A stretch of DNA of 64,000 nucleotides from Steroidobacteraceae bacterium (GTDB lineage: Bacteria; Pseudomonadota; Gammaproteobacteria; Steroidobacterales; Steroidobacteraceae). Position 1 is the stretch's first letter. Each line of letters starts with the position of its first letter. A program made the position numbers and the translations under genes. The stretch lies in NCBI GenBank assembly GCA_041395505.1, contig JAWLAG010000001.1, positions 62,001-126,000 on the forward strand. The letters run 5' to 3'. Positions 54,881 to 64,000 of the stretch are shown here, piece by piece. The notes below the pieces were generated by a model, which was given only the letters and a program-made list of their open reading frames with translations, was not told where the DNA came from and ran no database searches.

Positions 54881-56620
54881 TCAGAAACGGAGACCTAGAA
54901 GTGAGCCGCTGACTGTCGCATCGGTCAGCGTTGCCCTAACAAACGCCCGAAGATTGAAGTCTTCCGAAAATTCAGCCCAAGGAACCTCGTCGGAATTGAG
55001 GGTGCAAATGTATTGGAACCCACGTGACTCCGCCTCTTTCGCCGCAACCTCTAGCGCCAACGCCCGCTGCCGTTCATCAACGCCATCAAAGATCGCGCTG
55101 TCGTGAACTAGGATCTTCGGTGAGGGAGATTTCTCCGCCCATAGAGACGCGATAGTCATGTCGTAGCAGAACACTTTCATGTTTCCGACGCCGCTGCTGC
55201 CCGACCTCTCGATTTCGACATCAAACTTGAACCCTGTTGCAGCGACATCGATAGCCAATCGCCCCGGCACGTTGTAAAGGCGCTCAGTAAAGGCATTGAA
55301 TAGCTCGATGGCTTTTTCCCAAATCCCATGGCGTTCGTCATAGTCCCGTCGTGCCTTCTGCTGCAGGACTTCCTGATCAATCTTCAATTGGCTCAAGCCC
55401 GTCTCACAGGCTTTCAAGTTGTCGATTGATGAAGTGACTGAGTTGAGTTCGTTGACTGTATCCAGGTGGCGCTTTTGAATTAGATTGTATTCTTCGAGGG
55501 CTCCATGGGTTTGCAACACCGCCATCACAGCCGCCCGCTCGTTACTCTTTTCCTTGATTATGTGTTCACGGCTCACCATGTCTCGCTTTAGCCGCGACAC
55601 TTCTGCCGCGAGAAACCGGCGGCGATTCTCGATGATGTCATGATGGAACGCCTGCACTTCTTCAATTCGGCGCAATGTCACTCCAGGCAGTGACACGCCA
55701 GCCTCAGCGTATAGCTTCTCGATGGCGTTCGGTACCGGAACGCTTCCCTCACTGAGTGCCTTCTCGTAAAGGGACAGCATTCGCTGATCCACGGCGTTCT
55801 TGTTCGAAGCCTCATGGATCTCGCCCGTCAGATGATTCGCCTGTGTTCGGATCTCAGTGTATTGGGGGTGGACCCTAAAAGAAGTCAAGTCCGCAGCTTC
55901 GGCATCGACTTTCTTTTGGAGTCTCACTCGTCTGGCCTCCAGATCTCCAAGGGACCCGACGAAGCCTTTTACCACGCCAGCACTTGCCGCCTTTTTCAGG
56001 CTTTCTAGTCCCTTTTTTCGGTCCTTGAACAGTTGAAGCTCCGAAGCATCCGCCCACGCCAGTCCAAGCAGAAAGGCATTGTGGACCTGCTTATCCCACT
56101 CAGCTTGCTTCCTGTGGTGCTCGAAAGGCGTCGAGAATGCATCCTTTCCACGCCTGATGCTGTAGGAGATTAGGCTGCGGAAAGTTGGCTGATATTTGCC
56201 CTCCGTGTCGAGCGGCAGCCTGTAAAGAAGGTTTCCCAGGAGCGCGTTCCAGTCGCGAAGACCAAAACCGGATTCCCCGTTCTTCTTCTTCGGCTTAATG
56301 GGAAAGTCGCTCGTCTCGCCATCGACGAAAACATTGTTTGGATCATCAACGCAACGCGTGACCGAAAGCGTTTGTCCGTCGACTTCGAAGTCCAGCGTAA
56401 ACTCCCATCCCTTTAACGCATCGACAAGTAACCCCTTGCCTCTTGAGGATTTCGCGCCAAGGCAAAAGTGAATAATCTCGATCAGCGTCGATTTTCCGAG
56501 GCCGTTGCGAGAATCGCGCTTTGTGGACTCCTGCATCCGGTCCGCCCAAACGACATTGAACCCTGCGCTGAACTCGACAGTCTTAAACGACGGATGATTT
56601 GCTGAAAGCTTTTTAATCAT
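54881..56620 (-). CDS. DUF2326 SMC-like ATPase, ABC-3C ATPase component
   Basis: This is a 579-residue protein resembling DUF2326/SMC-like ABC ATPases. Walker A is [17 protein letters not shown] near residues 39-55. A long alpha-helical coiled-coil region occupies about residues 250-440. [17 protein letters not shown] near residue 510 is Walker B-like, and the C-terminus ends in [11 protein letters not shown]. Its start overlaps the stop of the small middle-component gene by 4 nt (ATGA). ABC-three-component systems, described in comparative studies, pair this ATPase type with a small middle component and a CTD-bearing effector. GC appears lower than in flanking genes. Confidence 0.85.
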   Translation of the reverse strand: MIKKLSANHPSFKTVEFSAGFNVVWADRMQESTKRDSRNGLGKSTLIEIIHFCLGAKSSRGKGLLVDALKGWEFTLDFEVDGQTLSVTRCVDDPNNVFVDGETSDFPIKPKKKNGESGFGLRDWNALLGNLLYRLPLDTEGKYQPTFRSLISYSIRRGKDAFSTPFEHHRKQAEWDKQVHNAFLLGLAWADASELQLFKDRKKGLESLKKAASAGVVKGFVGSLGDLEARRVRLQKKVDAEAADLTSFRVHPQYTEIRTQANHLTGEIHEASNKNAVDQRMLSLYEKALSEGSVPVPNAIEKLYAEAGVSLPGVTLRRIEEVQAFHHDIIENRRRFLAAEVSRLKRDMVSREHIIKEKSNERAAVMAVLQTHGALEEYNLIQKRHLDTVNELNSVTSSIDNLKACETGLSQLKIDQEVLQQKARRDYDERHGIWEKAIELFNAFTERLYNVPGRLAIDVAATGFKFDVEIERSGSSGVGNMKVFCYDMTIASLWAEKSPSPKILVHDSAIFDGVDERQRALALEVAAKEAESRGFQYICTLNSDEVPWAEFSEDFNLRAFVRATLTDATVSGSLLGLRF

Positions 56621-56847
56621 GGGAGTTCACGCTTAACGATAAGGCCATTGAGCGTGTCGATCGCGCCGATGGCATAGAGAAAATCGAGGACGAGAACGAA
56701 TCGGCCATACGTTCCAATCTCAGGGGCGTGCTTAGCGTGGTCCCAGATGGCCGTGGGGGTTAGCGGTGCTTCCAAAAGTGAGAGAAGCGCTGCCCCGGCT
56801 CCAAGCAGCGACCGATCTAGAGGAACGTGCTTGGTGGGCAGAATCAT
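56617..56847 (-). CDS. ABC-3C middle component (MC6-like), 76 residues
   Basis: This small protein begins ILPTKHVPLDRSLLGAG and has LTPTAIWDHAKHA and YGRFVLVLDFLYAIGAID, which resembles the short middle component (MC6-type) of ABC-3C systems as I recall it. It is linked to both neighbours by 4-nt overlaps, as expected if the three act together. MC proteins are thought to connect the ATPase with the effector. Confidence in the family name is moderate; confidence that it is a real gene is high. Confidence 0.75.
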   Translation of the reverse strand: MILPTKHVPLDRSLLGAGAALLSLLEAPLTPTAIWDHAKHAPEIGTYGRFVLVLDFLYAIGAIDTLNGLIVKRELP

Positions 56848-57593
56848 TTCTCGAACACGTCACACTTTTCGAAGAGGTACACAAGCACAGCCAACCCGGC
56901 AGACCGTTGAGATTGCCCCTTCAATCCGCGCTGAGAGAACTCGCACATCAGATCGAAAAGCTCGTCTCCACGTTGCCCTTCTCGTCGCAGGCGAAAATAC
57001 TCCTCGAGGAAGCCTGCTTTCAGTCTTTCGGGGTACTCTGGATCGATCAACGACTCGTTCTGAACGAATTCTCCTACTAGCCGCGCCACGCTGAGGCCCA
57101 TCGTAATTGTCACCCGGCTTCCGTTAGTCAAGTCATTACGGCCAATCTTCTCTTCGGGAGCGACCAGAGAAAGGTCAGCCGAATCAGCATCAGGCTGATA
57201 CTTGTTTACCCATACTGTCGCTAGCTGAAGCTCAGGGAATCCAATCTGTGCGAAAGCAGCGTTCAGTCCTTCTCGAACATTTGCCTCATGCTCTACCTTG
57301 AGCCGGTGCAGCGCCTCGATGGTGAAGTGGGCTTCTTGTTTGTCGATTTGCGTATGATGATCGCCGCACAAATAGATCAAATTGCTGTAGTGGTTTCTTT
57401 GTTCGTCCGTCATTGACGCATCGAATCGAGCGGCTTTGGGTTGCTCACCGGCAATGTGGGCGGCCTCACCAAGGATTACAGGATCCCCACCAGTAGGAGC
57501 ATCAATAGTAAGTTGACGCGGGCAGCCAGGGAATGCGCACCGATCACCACTACGGAAAGCTAAGAGAAGCTTTGTTGGGTATGACGCGCTCAT
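56844..57593 (-). CDS. HNH endonuclease fused to ABC-3C C-terminal-type domain
   Basis: This is a 249-residue protein. The N-terminal HNH nuclease has CAFPGC (Cys19, Cys24), EAAHIAGE (catalytic-type His46), and NLIYLCGDHHTQID (Asn71, Cys76, His79, His80), a complete ββα-metal set. The remaining 150 residues contain no nuclease motif and may be the domain that joins the ABC-3C middle component and ATPase. Its start overlaps the hsdS stop (ATGA). It would be the toxic effector of the nested system, cutting DNA when activated. Confidence 0.8.
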   Translation of the reverse strand: MSASYPTKLLLAFRSGDRCAFPGCPRQLTIDAPTGGDPVILGEAAHIAGEQPKAARFDASMTDEQRNHYSNLIYLCGDHHTQIDKQEAHFTIEALHRLKVEHEANVREGLNAAFAQIGFPELQLATVWVNKYQPDADSADLSLVAPEEKIGRNDLTNGSRVTITMGLSVARLVGEFVQNESLIDPEYPERLKAGFLEEYFRLRREGQRGDELFDLMCEFSQRGLKGQSQRSAGLAVLVYLFEKCDVFEK

Positions 57594-58816
57594 TTGAATA
57601 CTTCTGTTGCAACGCCCAACTCACCGCTCAGCAGCTTCGGCAGCAGCGTGTCGCGCAGGGTGGCGAGGGTGCGGGATTGGTGGAGGTTGGCGGTGATTTG
57701 GGATGCAAGGGGCCGTGCGGCTCTCTCGAATGCGATTACTAGTTCATGAGGCGGAAGCACGCATTTCACACCTGCCAATAGTTTCGTTGTCAGACTTCCG
57801 CGTGAGCTATGGGAATCGGAAAGCTGGCGGAACTCTTCGTAGCGGCGCGCCAAGTCGAAGAAAAGAAAAAGATCTGACGACACCTCCGGATTTGAAGCTA
57901 GTGCAACGACCGACTGGTTAATGTAGCTCTCAAATGTCAGAAGCGAGGTCTGTCCGCGTGTGTGCCCTTGTCCGGCTCCCGCGATGACAGTGCAGCCTGC
58001 TCGCGCAACCCGTGCGCTAGAATTCTCAACCCCTGCTTTCGTGATCGTCTTCTCGGTATCAATGATGAATGTGCTTCGCGTCTCGCCCGAGGAGAGCCAC
58101 GGAATATTACCGCCCCAATAGGTAGCTTCCTTTGTGCTGGGCGTGCCCCCACTGAAAATCGCCTGACAGGTTTCGTCGATGGTAGTGACGCGCCAACCCG
58201 CTGGAATGTGGCCCAGTTCGGAGTCTTGGAAATATGCAGGAAAGAGCGCGGCGGTGGCAGGATCGAGGGCTGTGGGGTGGCGGCCATCGAGCTTGGCGCG
58301 GACGGGGTCGAAGTCAACGAACCAGCTCAGGAACATCGCCCGCGCCATCGCCTCCAACGTCGCGTTCATCCGCTGGTTTAGTTCGATCTTGTCGTCCAGC
58401 GCCCCAAGCACCGCTGCGATGGCTTTTTGCTCGACGAGGGGGGGGATTTCGAGATTCCGAACGTAGACGGCCGATCGCGTTGTGGAAGGTATCGGCGAGC
58501 CGTCGTCGATCTCTCCGAGCTTGTGATATTTGATGGCGTAGTAGAGCCATCGGATGTCAATCTCAGACTTCGGTACAACGTAATAGGCCGTATCGATAAC
58601 GAAGAACGGTGCGGGTGAATATTCGACTCCCCGGTAGGCGCCCTTCCGACCAAGGATTACCCCTGGACCCGGAGCGAGTGCGCTGTCTGTCCAACCAATT
58701 GGGCCATTGCTGCCGTATACGCGATATCGCCCATTTGTCTCGTCATAGTCGCGTAGAGACTTGCCGTATTCCAGCGAGATTTCTTGGCCCCATGTGCTGA
58801 TGCGCCAGTCACCCAC
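57590..58816 (-). CDS. hsdS: Type I restriction enzyme specificity subunit (HsdS)
   Basis: Determines the DNA sequence recognised by the type I complex. The 408-residue protein has two target recognition domains: the first starts [20 protein letters not shown], and the second starts near [20 protein letters not shown]. Each is followed by a conserved helical spacer region ([22 protein letters not shown] for the first). The GTG start overlaps hsdM by 8 nt. The target sequence cannot be predicted by eye. Confidence 0.93.
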   Translation of the reverse strand: MGDWRISTWGQEISLEYGKSLRDYDETNGRYRVYGSNGPIGWTDSALAPGPGVILGRKGAYRGVEYSPAPFFVIDTAYYVVPKSEIDIRWLYYAIKYHKLGEIDDGSPIPSTTRSAVYVRNLEIPPLVEQKAIAAVLGALDDKIELNQRMNATLEAMARAMFLSWFVDFDPVRAKLDGRHPTALDPATAALFPAYFQDSELGHIPAGWRVTTIDETCQAIFSGGTPSTKEATYWGGNIPWLSSGETRSTFIIDTEKTITKAGVENSSARVARAGCTVIAGAGQGHTRGQTSLLTFESYINQSVVALASNPEVSSDLFLFFDLARRYEEFRQLSDSHSSRGSLTTKLLAGVKCVLPPHELVIAFERAARPLASQITANLHQSRTLATLRDTLLPKLLSGELGVATEVFK

Positions 58817-60410
58817 CTATGCACAGCCTCTCTAGGTTGGCTTTGATGGATTGTTCCAGCGCCGCGGACTCAGCGAACTGGGCGTGCAGTTCGGCGATAA
58901 GCCGTGGCATCTTTTTCTCAAACATTTCGCCGTCGTCCTCGACTTGTTCTGCTCCGACGTACCGACCGGGCGTAAGAACGTAGCCGTGCGCGACGATTTC
59001 GGTGGTGGACGCGGACTTACAGAAGCCAGGGACATCTTCGTATGGATGCGCGTCTCCTGCTCTCCGCCAGTGATGGTAAGTGTTGGCAATTTTCTGGAGG
59101 TCTTCGTCTGTCAGCTCGCGGTGGACGCGATCAATGAGGGTGCCAAGTTTGCGGGCGTCGATAAATAGAGTTTGCTTGCGGCGTTCGCGGAAGCCTCGTT
59201 TGGCGTCGGCGGCTTTGTTTTTTGCTAGGAACCATGCACAGACAGGAATCTGCGTGCTGTAAAACAGCTGACCAGGCAATGCGACCATGCAGTCCACTAG
59301 ATCTGCCTCGATGATCGCGCGACGAATCTCCCCCTCTCCAGACTGATTCGATGACATGCTGCCGTTGGCCAACACGAACCCCGCATACGCATTCGGCGCG
59401 AGGTGATGAATAAAGTGCTGCACCCATGCAAAGTTGGCATTGCCCTTGGGCGGAACGCCGAACTGCCAGCGCACGTCGTCGTCCTTTCGGAACCAGTCGG
59501 AGTCGTTGAACGGCGGGTTGGCCAGCACATAGTCGGCGCGCAGGTCTGGATGCAGGTCGCGGCGGAAGGTGTCGGCGTGCTCGGGCCCGAAGTCCGCCTC
59601 GATGCCGCGCAGCGCGAGGTTCATCACCGCGAGGCGGCGGGTGGTGGCGTTGCTCTCCTGGCCGTAGATGCTGATGTCGCCCAGTTTGCCGCCGTGGGAT
59701 TCGACGAACTTCTCCGACTGCACGAACATGCCGCCGGAGCCGCAGGCGGGGTCGTAGATGCGGCCCTTGTAGGGGGCGAGCATCTCGACCAGGCAGCGCA
59801 CCACGCAACTCGGCGTGTAGAACTGCCCGCCGTTCTTGCCCTCGGCACTGGCGAAGCGGGTGAGGAAATACTCGTACACGCGGCCGAGCAGATCGATGGA
59901 GCGGTGCCCTTTCTTGTTGGACGAGCTCTCGCCTTCGCTGGCGGCCGTCAGTTCAATGGTGGCGATGACGTCGATGAGTTCGCCGAGGCGCTGCTTGTCG
60001 AGGCCGGGGCGGGCGTAGTCCTTGGGCAGCACGCCCTTGAGGCGCGGGTTGTCGCGCTCGATGGCGACCATGGCGTCGTCCACGATCTTGCCGATGGTGG
60101 GCTGGCGGGCAGCGGCCTGCAGGTGCGACCAGCGGGCCTCGGCGGGCACCCAGAAGACGTTCTCGGCTTTGTATTCGTCCGGGTCTTCGGGGTTGGCGCC
60201 GGCGTAATCGCCCTTAGCCGAGACGAGCTTGGCGCGGTGTTCCTCGAAGGTGTCGGAGATGTACTTGAGGAAGATCAGGCCAAGGACGACGTGCTTGTAC
60301 TCCGCCGCGTCCATGTTGTTGCGGAGCTTGTCGGCGGTGAGCCAGAGCTTGGCTTCGAAGCCGAGGGAGGCGGTGGATTTGGGTTTGGTTCTGGCGGATT
60401 TGCGGGGCAT
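58809..60410 (-). CDS. hsdM: Type I restriction enzyme methyltransferase subunit (HsdM)
   Basis: This adenine-N6 methyltransferase protects self DNA. Of its 533 residues the N-terminal helical domain comes first, then the SAM-binding [13 protein letters not shown] near residue 222 and the catalytic [11 protein letters not shown] near residue 298. The length is normal. It is the first gene of the operon. The stop overlaps hsdS. The promoter must lie in the 81 nt between it and the divergent ORF6N gene. Confidence 0.96.
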   Translation of the reverse strand: MPRKSARTKPKSTASLGFEAKLWLTADKLRNNMDAAEYKHVVLGLIFLKYISDTFEEHRAKLVSAKGDYAGANPEDPDEYKAENVFWVPAEARWSHLQAAARQPTIGKIVDDAMVAIERDNPRLKGVLPKDYARPGLDKQRLGELIDVIATIELTAASEGESSSNKKGHRSIDLLGRVYEYFLTRFASAEGKNGGQFYTPSCVVRCLVEMLAPYKGRIYDPACGSGGMFVQSEKFVESHGGKLGDISIYGQESNATTRRLAVMNLALRGIEADFGPEHADTFRRDLHPDLRADYVLANPPFNDSDWFRKDDDVRWQFGVPPKGNANFAWVQHFIHHLAPNAYAGFVLANGSMSSNQSGEGEIRRAIIEADLVDCMVALPGQLFYSTQIPVCAWFLAKNKAADAKRGFRERRKQTLFIDARKLGTLIDRVHRELTDEDLQKIANTYHHWRRAGDAHPYEDVPGFCKSASTTEIVAHGYVLTPGRYVGAEQVEDDGEMFEKKMPRLIAELHAQFAESAALEQSIKANLERLCIGG

Positions 60411-60491
60411 GAGCGCTTAGTGGGTGTTTCCGGGTAAAGGAGATCGATTGTCGACATTTCCGGGGGAGCCCGCGAGCGCAGACTCCGGAAC

Positions 60492-61097
60492 ATGACCGAC
60501 TTGCCGGATGTCGACGCCATCGAGGGCACGATCCACGTGGTCCGCGCCCGGCGGGTGATGCTGGATGCGGATCTGGCCCGGCTGTATGGCGTGAAGACCG
60601 AAAGGCTGAATGAGCAGGTACGCAGGAATCAGAATCGCTTTCCCGCGGACTTCATGTTTCAACTCACGGCAGCGGAGTGGCACGGTGGGAACCTGTTGCA
60701 AATTGCAACAGGTTTGCAGCGCACCATCGATGCTCCGAACCGCCCGCAATTTGCGGGAGGTTCCCAGCGGCATCGCGATCCTGCGCGCCCTCCGCTTGCC
60801 TTCACCGAGCACGGCTGCCTGATGGCAGCCAATGTGCTGCGATCGGGTCGCGCGGTAGAGGTCAGCGTTCTTGTCGTAAGGGCGTTTGTGCGCATGCGCT
60901 CGGCCGTTGCGGCGAATACTGCACTTGCCGCTACCGTGGACAAGCTGGCGCGGCAGGTTGAGCAGCATGGCGGCAAGCTGGCCACGCATGACGAGGCCAT
61001 CCTGAAGCTTCTGGCTGAAATCCGCCGGCTCACCCGGTTTCCCGAAACCCCCCGTCGGGGCATCGGCTTTACGGCCGAGTGGTCCGAGCGCGAGTAG
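60492..61097 (+). CDS. ORF6N-domain protein, right end of the defence island
   Basis: This is a 201-residue protein homologous to that at 49572: HVVRARRVMLDADLARLYGVKTERL and NQNRFPADFMFQLT are the shared core, FTEHGCLMAANVLRSGRAVEV follows, and the end is a helical, coiled-coil-like tail. Relative to the first copy it has an insert of about 20 residues (NLLQIATGLQR...NRPQFAGGSQ) that contains two tandem palindromes in the DNA. It diverges from hsdM. Confidence 0.85.
   Translation: MTDLPDVDAIEGTIHVVRARRVMLDADLARLYGVKTERLNEQVRRNQNRFPADFMFQLTAAEWHGGNLLQIATGLQRTIDAPNRPQFAGGSQRHRDPARPPLAFTEHGCLMAANVLRSGRAVEVSVLVVRAFVRMRSAVAANTALAATVDKLARQVEQHGGKLATHDEAILKLLAEIRRLTRFPETPRRGIGFTAEWSERE
60690..60714. 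repeat. 12-bp-arm palindrome 1 in the right ORF6N gene
   Basis: AACCTGTTGCAA (60690-60701) and TTGCAACAGGTT (60703-60714) pair perfectly around one base. The centre codes for Gln-Ile, the same position as in the left ORF6N gene although the DNA sequence is unrelated. Confidence 0.85.
60737..60763. repeat. Palindrome 2 in the right ORF6N gene
   Basis: GAACCGCCCGCAA (60737-60749) pairs with TTGCGGGAGGTTC (60751-60763) with one mismatch. It starts 48 nt (16 codons) after palindrome 1 and centres on Gln-Phe codons, suggesting a duplicated unit. Confidence 0.75.
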
Positions 61098-61848
61098 CGA
61101 TGTGGTGGCGCGAGTCGTCCTGGTCACCCCTGATCCCTGGCAATGGCCTGCCCCTGTATTTTTTGTCGGTGGGGCGCTTGGGACTGTGCGCGAGAACTCG
61201 TTGCACATCAAGGCAATAGTGCCAAACCCGGGATGTCGAGGCACTGTGTGCTTGTGGCTGTGGCTGGGTTGTCGCGCTGGATCCGCTCCCGTGTCCGCCG
61301 GGAGACACCGCCGTTTGCCAGCGCTGCAGCTTTCGTTAACCTATAAAAATCAGTTAGTTGCGGCTCCCGCCAGGCTACAGCCTGGTATTACCGCCATACC
61401 ACCAGGTCATACCCTGGCTTTCGAACTCAATCCGTCGCAAACCCGTGGCAGTTGACCCACATGTGCGAAAAAGACCTTCTCAAACTTGAACAATTTGATC
61501 GCGCGTCGGCCAACTACCGAGACCACACCCAGATCGTCGCGGTGTTTTGCCAACCACGTTGCCGCGGAAAATTGGCAATACGAAATAGATTTTGACCTAT
61601 GAACTTGCATGCCTCGACAGCATGATGTCGGCACTCATTCAGCGCTGTATGTCAGGAACGGCATCTGGAAGGAAAGTGGCCTGAATGTGTGCGCAGACGC
61701 CGCTGTAGTTACAGATGCGGCGCACCAGGACTAGTCGGACAAGTCGCTCTCATGAGGAGCGAGTTATGCTCGACGGCCTCGCGGCGTCCAGATTCCGGTC
61801 AGGTTAGGCAAGCGACTGCGCGCCAGCCAATTTGGCCAACGGGCGCCT
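61098..61848. other. Gene-poor stretch right of the defence island
   Basis: About 750 bases with no gene I accept. ORFs here (61102-61455 plus, 61407-61634 minus and others) have compositions unlike the neighbours and no recognisable domain. AT content is locally higher near 61335-61360. Two related hairpins occur at 61370-61408. It may be a decayed segment or boundary of the island. Confidence 0.6.
61370..61408. repeat. Two hairpins with CCAGG/CCTGG stems
   Basis: CCAGGCT-AC-AGCCTGG (61370-61385) is followed within 20 nt by a second CCAGG...CCTGG hairpin. Shared stem sequence suggests a REP-like repeat or a remnant of an intergenic element. Confidence 0.4.
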
Positions 61849-62304
61849 CTACTCCAGAGGCTCAGAGAGATTGGTCACGAAGGCATCTGTGACACCATTG
61901 GGACCAGGTACCGAACAATCGCCATTAGGGCGTATGCAGACCCTGTACACTTTTTCGGCGACAGCCGTTGGCTTGTAACAACCCCCGGTTGCGCGCATCT
62001 CGAACGAAATCTGAAACCCGCCTTGGCTGCCGTCGAACGGTTTGGCCATCTTCGCTGAGCAAGGCGAGAACAGCTGTGCCTCGAGTTCAGCGTCATGCTC
62101 TCCGGTCACGGGCAGCGACACCACCCTTTGAAAATTGCGAATCGCCCTGGCGGTGCCCTTACCCATGACACCATCCGCTGCGCCCGCGTCATAGCCCAGC
62201 GCATTGAGGCGCGCTTGCACGTCGGCGAGACGTTTGGTTGGCGCTTCGGCGGTCGCGATACTCGCGGAAAGCATGCCTATCAATAGCCAGCCACTCTTTT
62301 TCAT
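61849..62304 (-). CDS. Exported peptidoglycan-binding domain protein
   Basis: This is a 151-residue protein with signal peptide (MKKSGWLLIGMLSASIATA) and a PG_binding_1 domain: LADVQARLNALGYDAGAADGVMGKGTARAIRNFQ. The rest (including CYKPTAVAEKVYRVC) has a Cys pair and is unrecognised. AGGGGGA precedes the start at 62304, so the earlier in-frame start is not preferred. Probably periplasmic and attached to peptidoglycan. Confidence 0.82.
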   Translation of the reverse strand: MKKSGWLLIGMLSASIATAEAPTKRLADVQARLNALGYDAGAADGVMGKGTARAIRNFQRVVSLPVTGEHDAELEAQLFSPCSAKMAKPFDGSQGGFQISFEMRATGGCYKPTAVAEKVYRVCIRPNGDCSVPGPNGVTDAFVTNLSEPLE

Positions 62305-62397
62305 TGTGGTCCCCCTGGCAAATCTGCAGAAGATGTCGTGACGTGGAGCATACCACGCAGGCCAGCCCGTCACGCCAGACGGATCCTCTGCAGTAAA

Positions 62398-63336
62398 TCA
62401 GTGCCGCTTGCGTGCGCCAAATCGGTTGAGCCACGTACGCGTCGCGGCGGCCTCGTCCAGCACCCATTGCTGGAAAGCCCGCAGCTGCGGCCAGGCCATT
62501 TTCCGGCGCGGAGTTCGCATCTGGAATGCGAAGCGCGTCCACGCGCCGGTCGCACGTGCGAAGGGCAGGGCCAAACGCCGATTCCCGATCTGTTCGCGCA
62601 GCAGGGCAATTCCGCAGAGCAGCACACCTGCATCGGAGTCCACCGCAGCGATCGCCGGCGTCAAGCGCTGGAAACGCATCCCGCGCGCGGGCTCCGTGCG
62701 CTTGAGGCGCTGCGTCTCGAACCACGTGGGCCAACGCAGGGCCGCCGGATCATCGCGGTAGACGTCCACATGCAACAACGGAAACCCCTCAAGGCGGATG
62801 CGACGCGGCATCTTTGCGATGCGACGCGCATTAGCAGGCGAAGTGACCGGCAATACGAAATCCCGAAACAGCACCGCGCTACCCTCCGCGCCAGTCTCTG
62901 GGCCGAAGTAGATTTCGCAATCCGCGCGGTCGCTGCGATAGGGGACATCGCCCTCGCCATTGATGCAGAACGCGAGGTGGGGATGATCGCGTTTGAACCG
63001 CGCGAGCCTGGGTGTGAGCCAAAGCTCTGCGAGATCACGATCAGCTGCTACGTGAATCTGGTCCCTTCGCTGCAGATTCAGTTTTTGCGCCGCCAATTCG
63101 AGTTCCTGAAAGCCTCTCCGCAGCGGCTCGACGGCGCCCTCGAGCGCTGGTGTGATGTGCAATCCAGCGCGGCCCCGCAGGATGAGATCGATGCCGAGAT
63201 AATCCTCGAGCGCCTTGATCCGCTGCCCGACGGCCGCGGGCGTGATGGCAAGCGCTGCCGCTGCGCGCTGCAGGGACCCGAGTCGTACCGCCGTTTCCAG
63301 GGCCTGCAGCGAGCGCAGATGGGACAGGGCGGTCAT
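62398..63336 (-). CDS. LysR family transcriptional regulator
   Basis: This is a 312-residue regulator with an N-terminal winged helix-turn-helix (LRSLQALETAVRLGSLQRAAAALAITPAAVGQRIKALED) and a C-terminal ligand-binding domain. It is divergent from the DUF4242 gene; LysR proteins often control a divergent neighbour. A TAGTAT sequence (reverse strand, 63344-63349) lies 7 nt before the ATG and may be its -10 box. Confidence 0.92.
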   Translation of the reverse strand: MTALSHLRSLQALETAVRLGSLQRAAAALAITPAAVGQRIKALEDYLGIDLILRGRAGLHITPALEGAVEPLRRGFQELELAAQKLNLQRRDQIHVAADRDLAELWLTPRLARFKRDHPHLAFCINGEGDVPYRSDRADCEIYFGPETGAEGSAVLFRDFVLPVTSPANARRIAKMPRRIRLEGFPLLHVDVYRDDPAALRWPTWFETQRLKRTEPARGMRFQRLTPAIAAVDSDAGVLLCGIALLREQIGNRRLALPFARATGAWTRFAFQMRTPRRKMAWPQLRAFQQWVLDEAAATRTWLNRFGARKRH

Positions 63337-63436
63337 TCCACCTATACTAAATATTTTCTTTAACCTCGAAAAGAAGTTTTAGCTTTCCTGTCCGGAACGG
63401 TTCGCCAACACTGTTGCCGAGCGAAAGGAGTCTGTG

Positions 63437-63721
63437 ATGAATCAGTTGAAGCGGTATCTGGTCGAGCGGCAGATCACGGGCATCGGGGGCATGTCGATCG
63501 TGGAACTCTGCGGCGCCGCGCGCGCTTCGAACCATGCCATCGATCGCATGCATCCGGAAATCCAGTGGCAGCACAGCTATGTGGCGGCTGACCGAACGTT
63601 CTGCGTCTACCTTGCCACCAGCGAGGAAGCCATACGTAAGCACGCGGAACTCGCGGGCATCCCGGTCACCCGTATCACCGAGATCCCCCGTGTCATCGAC
63701 CCGCTAACCGCCAACAACTGA
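63437..63721 (+). CDS. DUF4242-type small protein
   Basis: This is a 94-residue protein resembling DUF4242 (Nickel-binding SCO4226-like): KRYLVERQITGIGG, then WQHSYVAADRTFCVYLATSEEAIRKHAELAG, and ITEIPRVIDPLT. AAGGAG 6 nt before the ATG supports the start at 63437. It is divergent from the LysR gene and followed by an exported protein gene. Function is not established. Confidence 0.8.
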   Translation: MNQLKRYLVERQITGIGGMSIVELCGAARASNHAIDRMHPEIQWQHSYVAADRTFCVYLATSEEAIRKHAELAGIPVTRITEIPRVIDPLTANN

Positions 63722-63799
63722 TACATCCCGCGCCGTCCTCTCGCTCCTTGCCTACGGGCATTCCATATCTGAATCCCCAAACCTGGAGTACACAACGAG

Positions 63800-64000
63800 A
63801 TGAACACAAGGACAGTCAAAACACTACGAGCGCCCCTGGCCGGCACCAGCCTCGTGCTGGCCTACGCCATGTTGCTGTCGAACCCGACCACCGTCGTCGC
63901 TGACGGCAGGCATCAGGACCAACCCGGCGTGCTGGTCGAGAAAGTTCGACAGGCGACGGCGGGATACCGCGACATCAACTATGCGACCCAGCAGGAGGGC
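63800..64000 (+). CDS. Exported protein, 3' truncated
   Basis: The start at 63800 gives a signal-peptide-like N-terminus (LVLAYAMLLSNPTTVVADG), then DQPGVLVEKVRQATAGYRDIN. Similar exported proteins with a VRQAT...DVN start occur in proteobacteria, but I know no function. The gene runs off the end of the window. Confidence 0.65.
   Translation, partial: MNTRTVKTLRAPLAGTSLVLAYAMLLSNPTTVVADGRHQDQPGVLVEKVRQATAGYRDINYATQQEG

Noticed and set aside
61102..61455. 117-residue + strand ORF after the right ORF6N gene
   Set aside because: No homology pattern, unusual composition, and it runs through a hairpin region. Treated as non-coding.

Overview
The window is about 64 kb of GC-rich bacterial chromosome and contains the replication-origin neighbourhood of what looks like a gammaproteobacterium. 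The order yidC-yidD-rnpA-rpmH / dnaA-dnaN-recF-gyrB, a proteobacterial-length GyrB, mnmE next to this block, an aa3-type cytochrome oxidase operon with CtaG and SURF1, and TrkA/TrkH all fit. A lineage near Xanthomonadales, Nevskiales or Steroidobacterales is plausible, but I cannot fix it from the sequence alone.

Layout. 1-6416: cytochrome c oxidase and heme A assembly genes (ctaD, a 40-residue ORF, ctaG, ctaE, surf1, an SCO-like gene, ctaA, ctaB), with one small membrane protein on the opposite strand. 6423-10925: two metallo-beta-lactamase-fold hydrolases (one a glyoxalase II), a glutathione transferase, a VOC-fold lipoprotein and a ferredoxin-reductase-like flavoprotein. 11045-17152: a PerM-type exporter, uvrD, trkA and trkH. 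17481-21424: a LytS/LytTR-type two-component pair and TRAP permeases without a binding protein. 21585-30711: a CheD-like protein, a small secreted basic protein, a peptide-binding lipoprotein beside mnmG, a secreted peptidase-like hydrolase, a NatAB-type ABC exporter, a Gfa-type enzyme and a small HExxH protein. 30789-38014: a 1263-residue repeat-rich lipoprotein, katG with an OxyR-like upstream motif, and a VOC protein. 38050-49558: mnmE, an M24 peptidase, the yidC-rpmH cluster and dnaA-dnaN-recF-gyrB. DnaA-box-like motifs lie between dnaA and dnaN, and two parS-like sites lie inside recF.

Immediately downstream of gyrB (49572-61097) is a defence island. Two ORF6N-domain genes in inverted orientation bound it. 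Inside are an unrecognised 270-residue protein that converges on a DUF488 gene, and a six-gene, translationally coupled leftward operon: hsdM-hsdS-[HNH nuclease/CTD - small middle component - DUF2326 SMC-like ATPase]-hsdR. The three bracketed genes match the composition of an ABC-three-component (ABC-3C) conflict system, so a complete second defence module appears to be nested between the S and R genes of a type I restriction-modification operon. This is the most notable system in the window. A second signal is that both ORF6N genes, although their DNA differs, carry 12-bp-arm inverted repeats centred on the same Gln-Ile/Gln-Phe codons.

The right end (61098-64000) has a gene-poor stretch with two related hairpins, a peptidoglycan-binding-domain protein, a LysR regulator divergent from a DUF4242 gene, and the start of an exported protein. 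I saw no tRNA, rRNA, CRISPR array, integrase or transposase.
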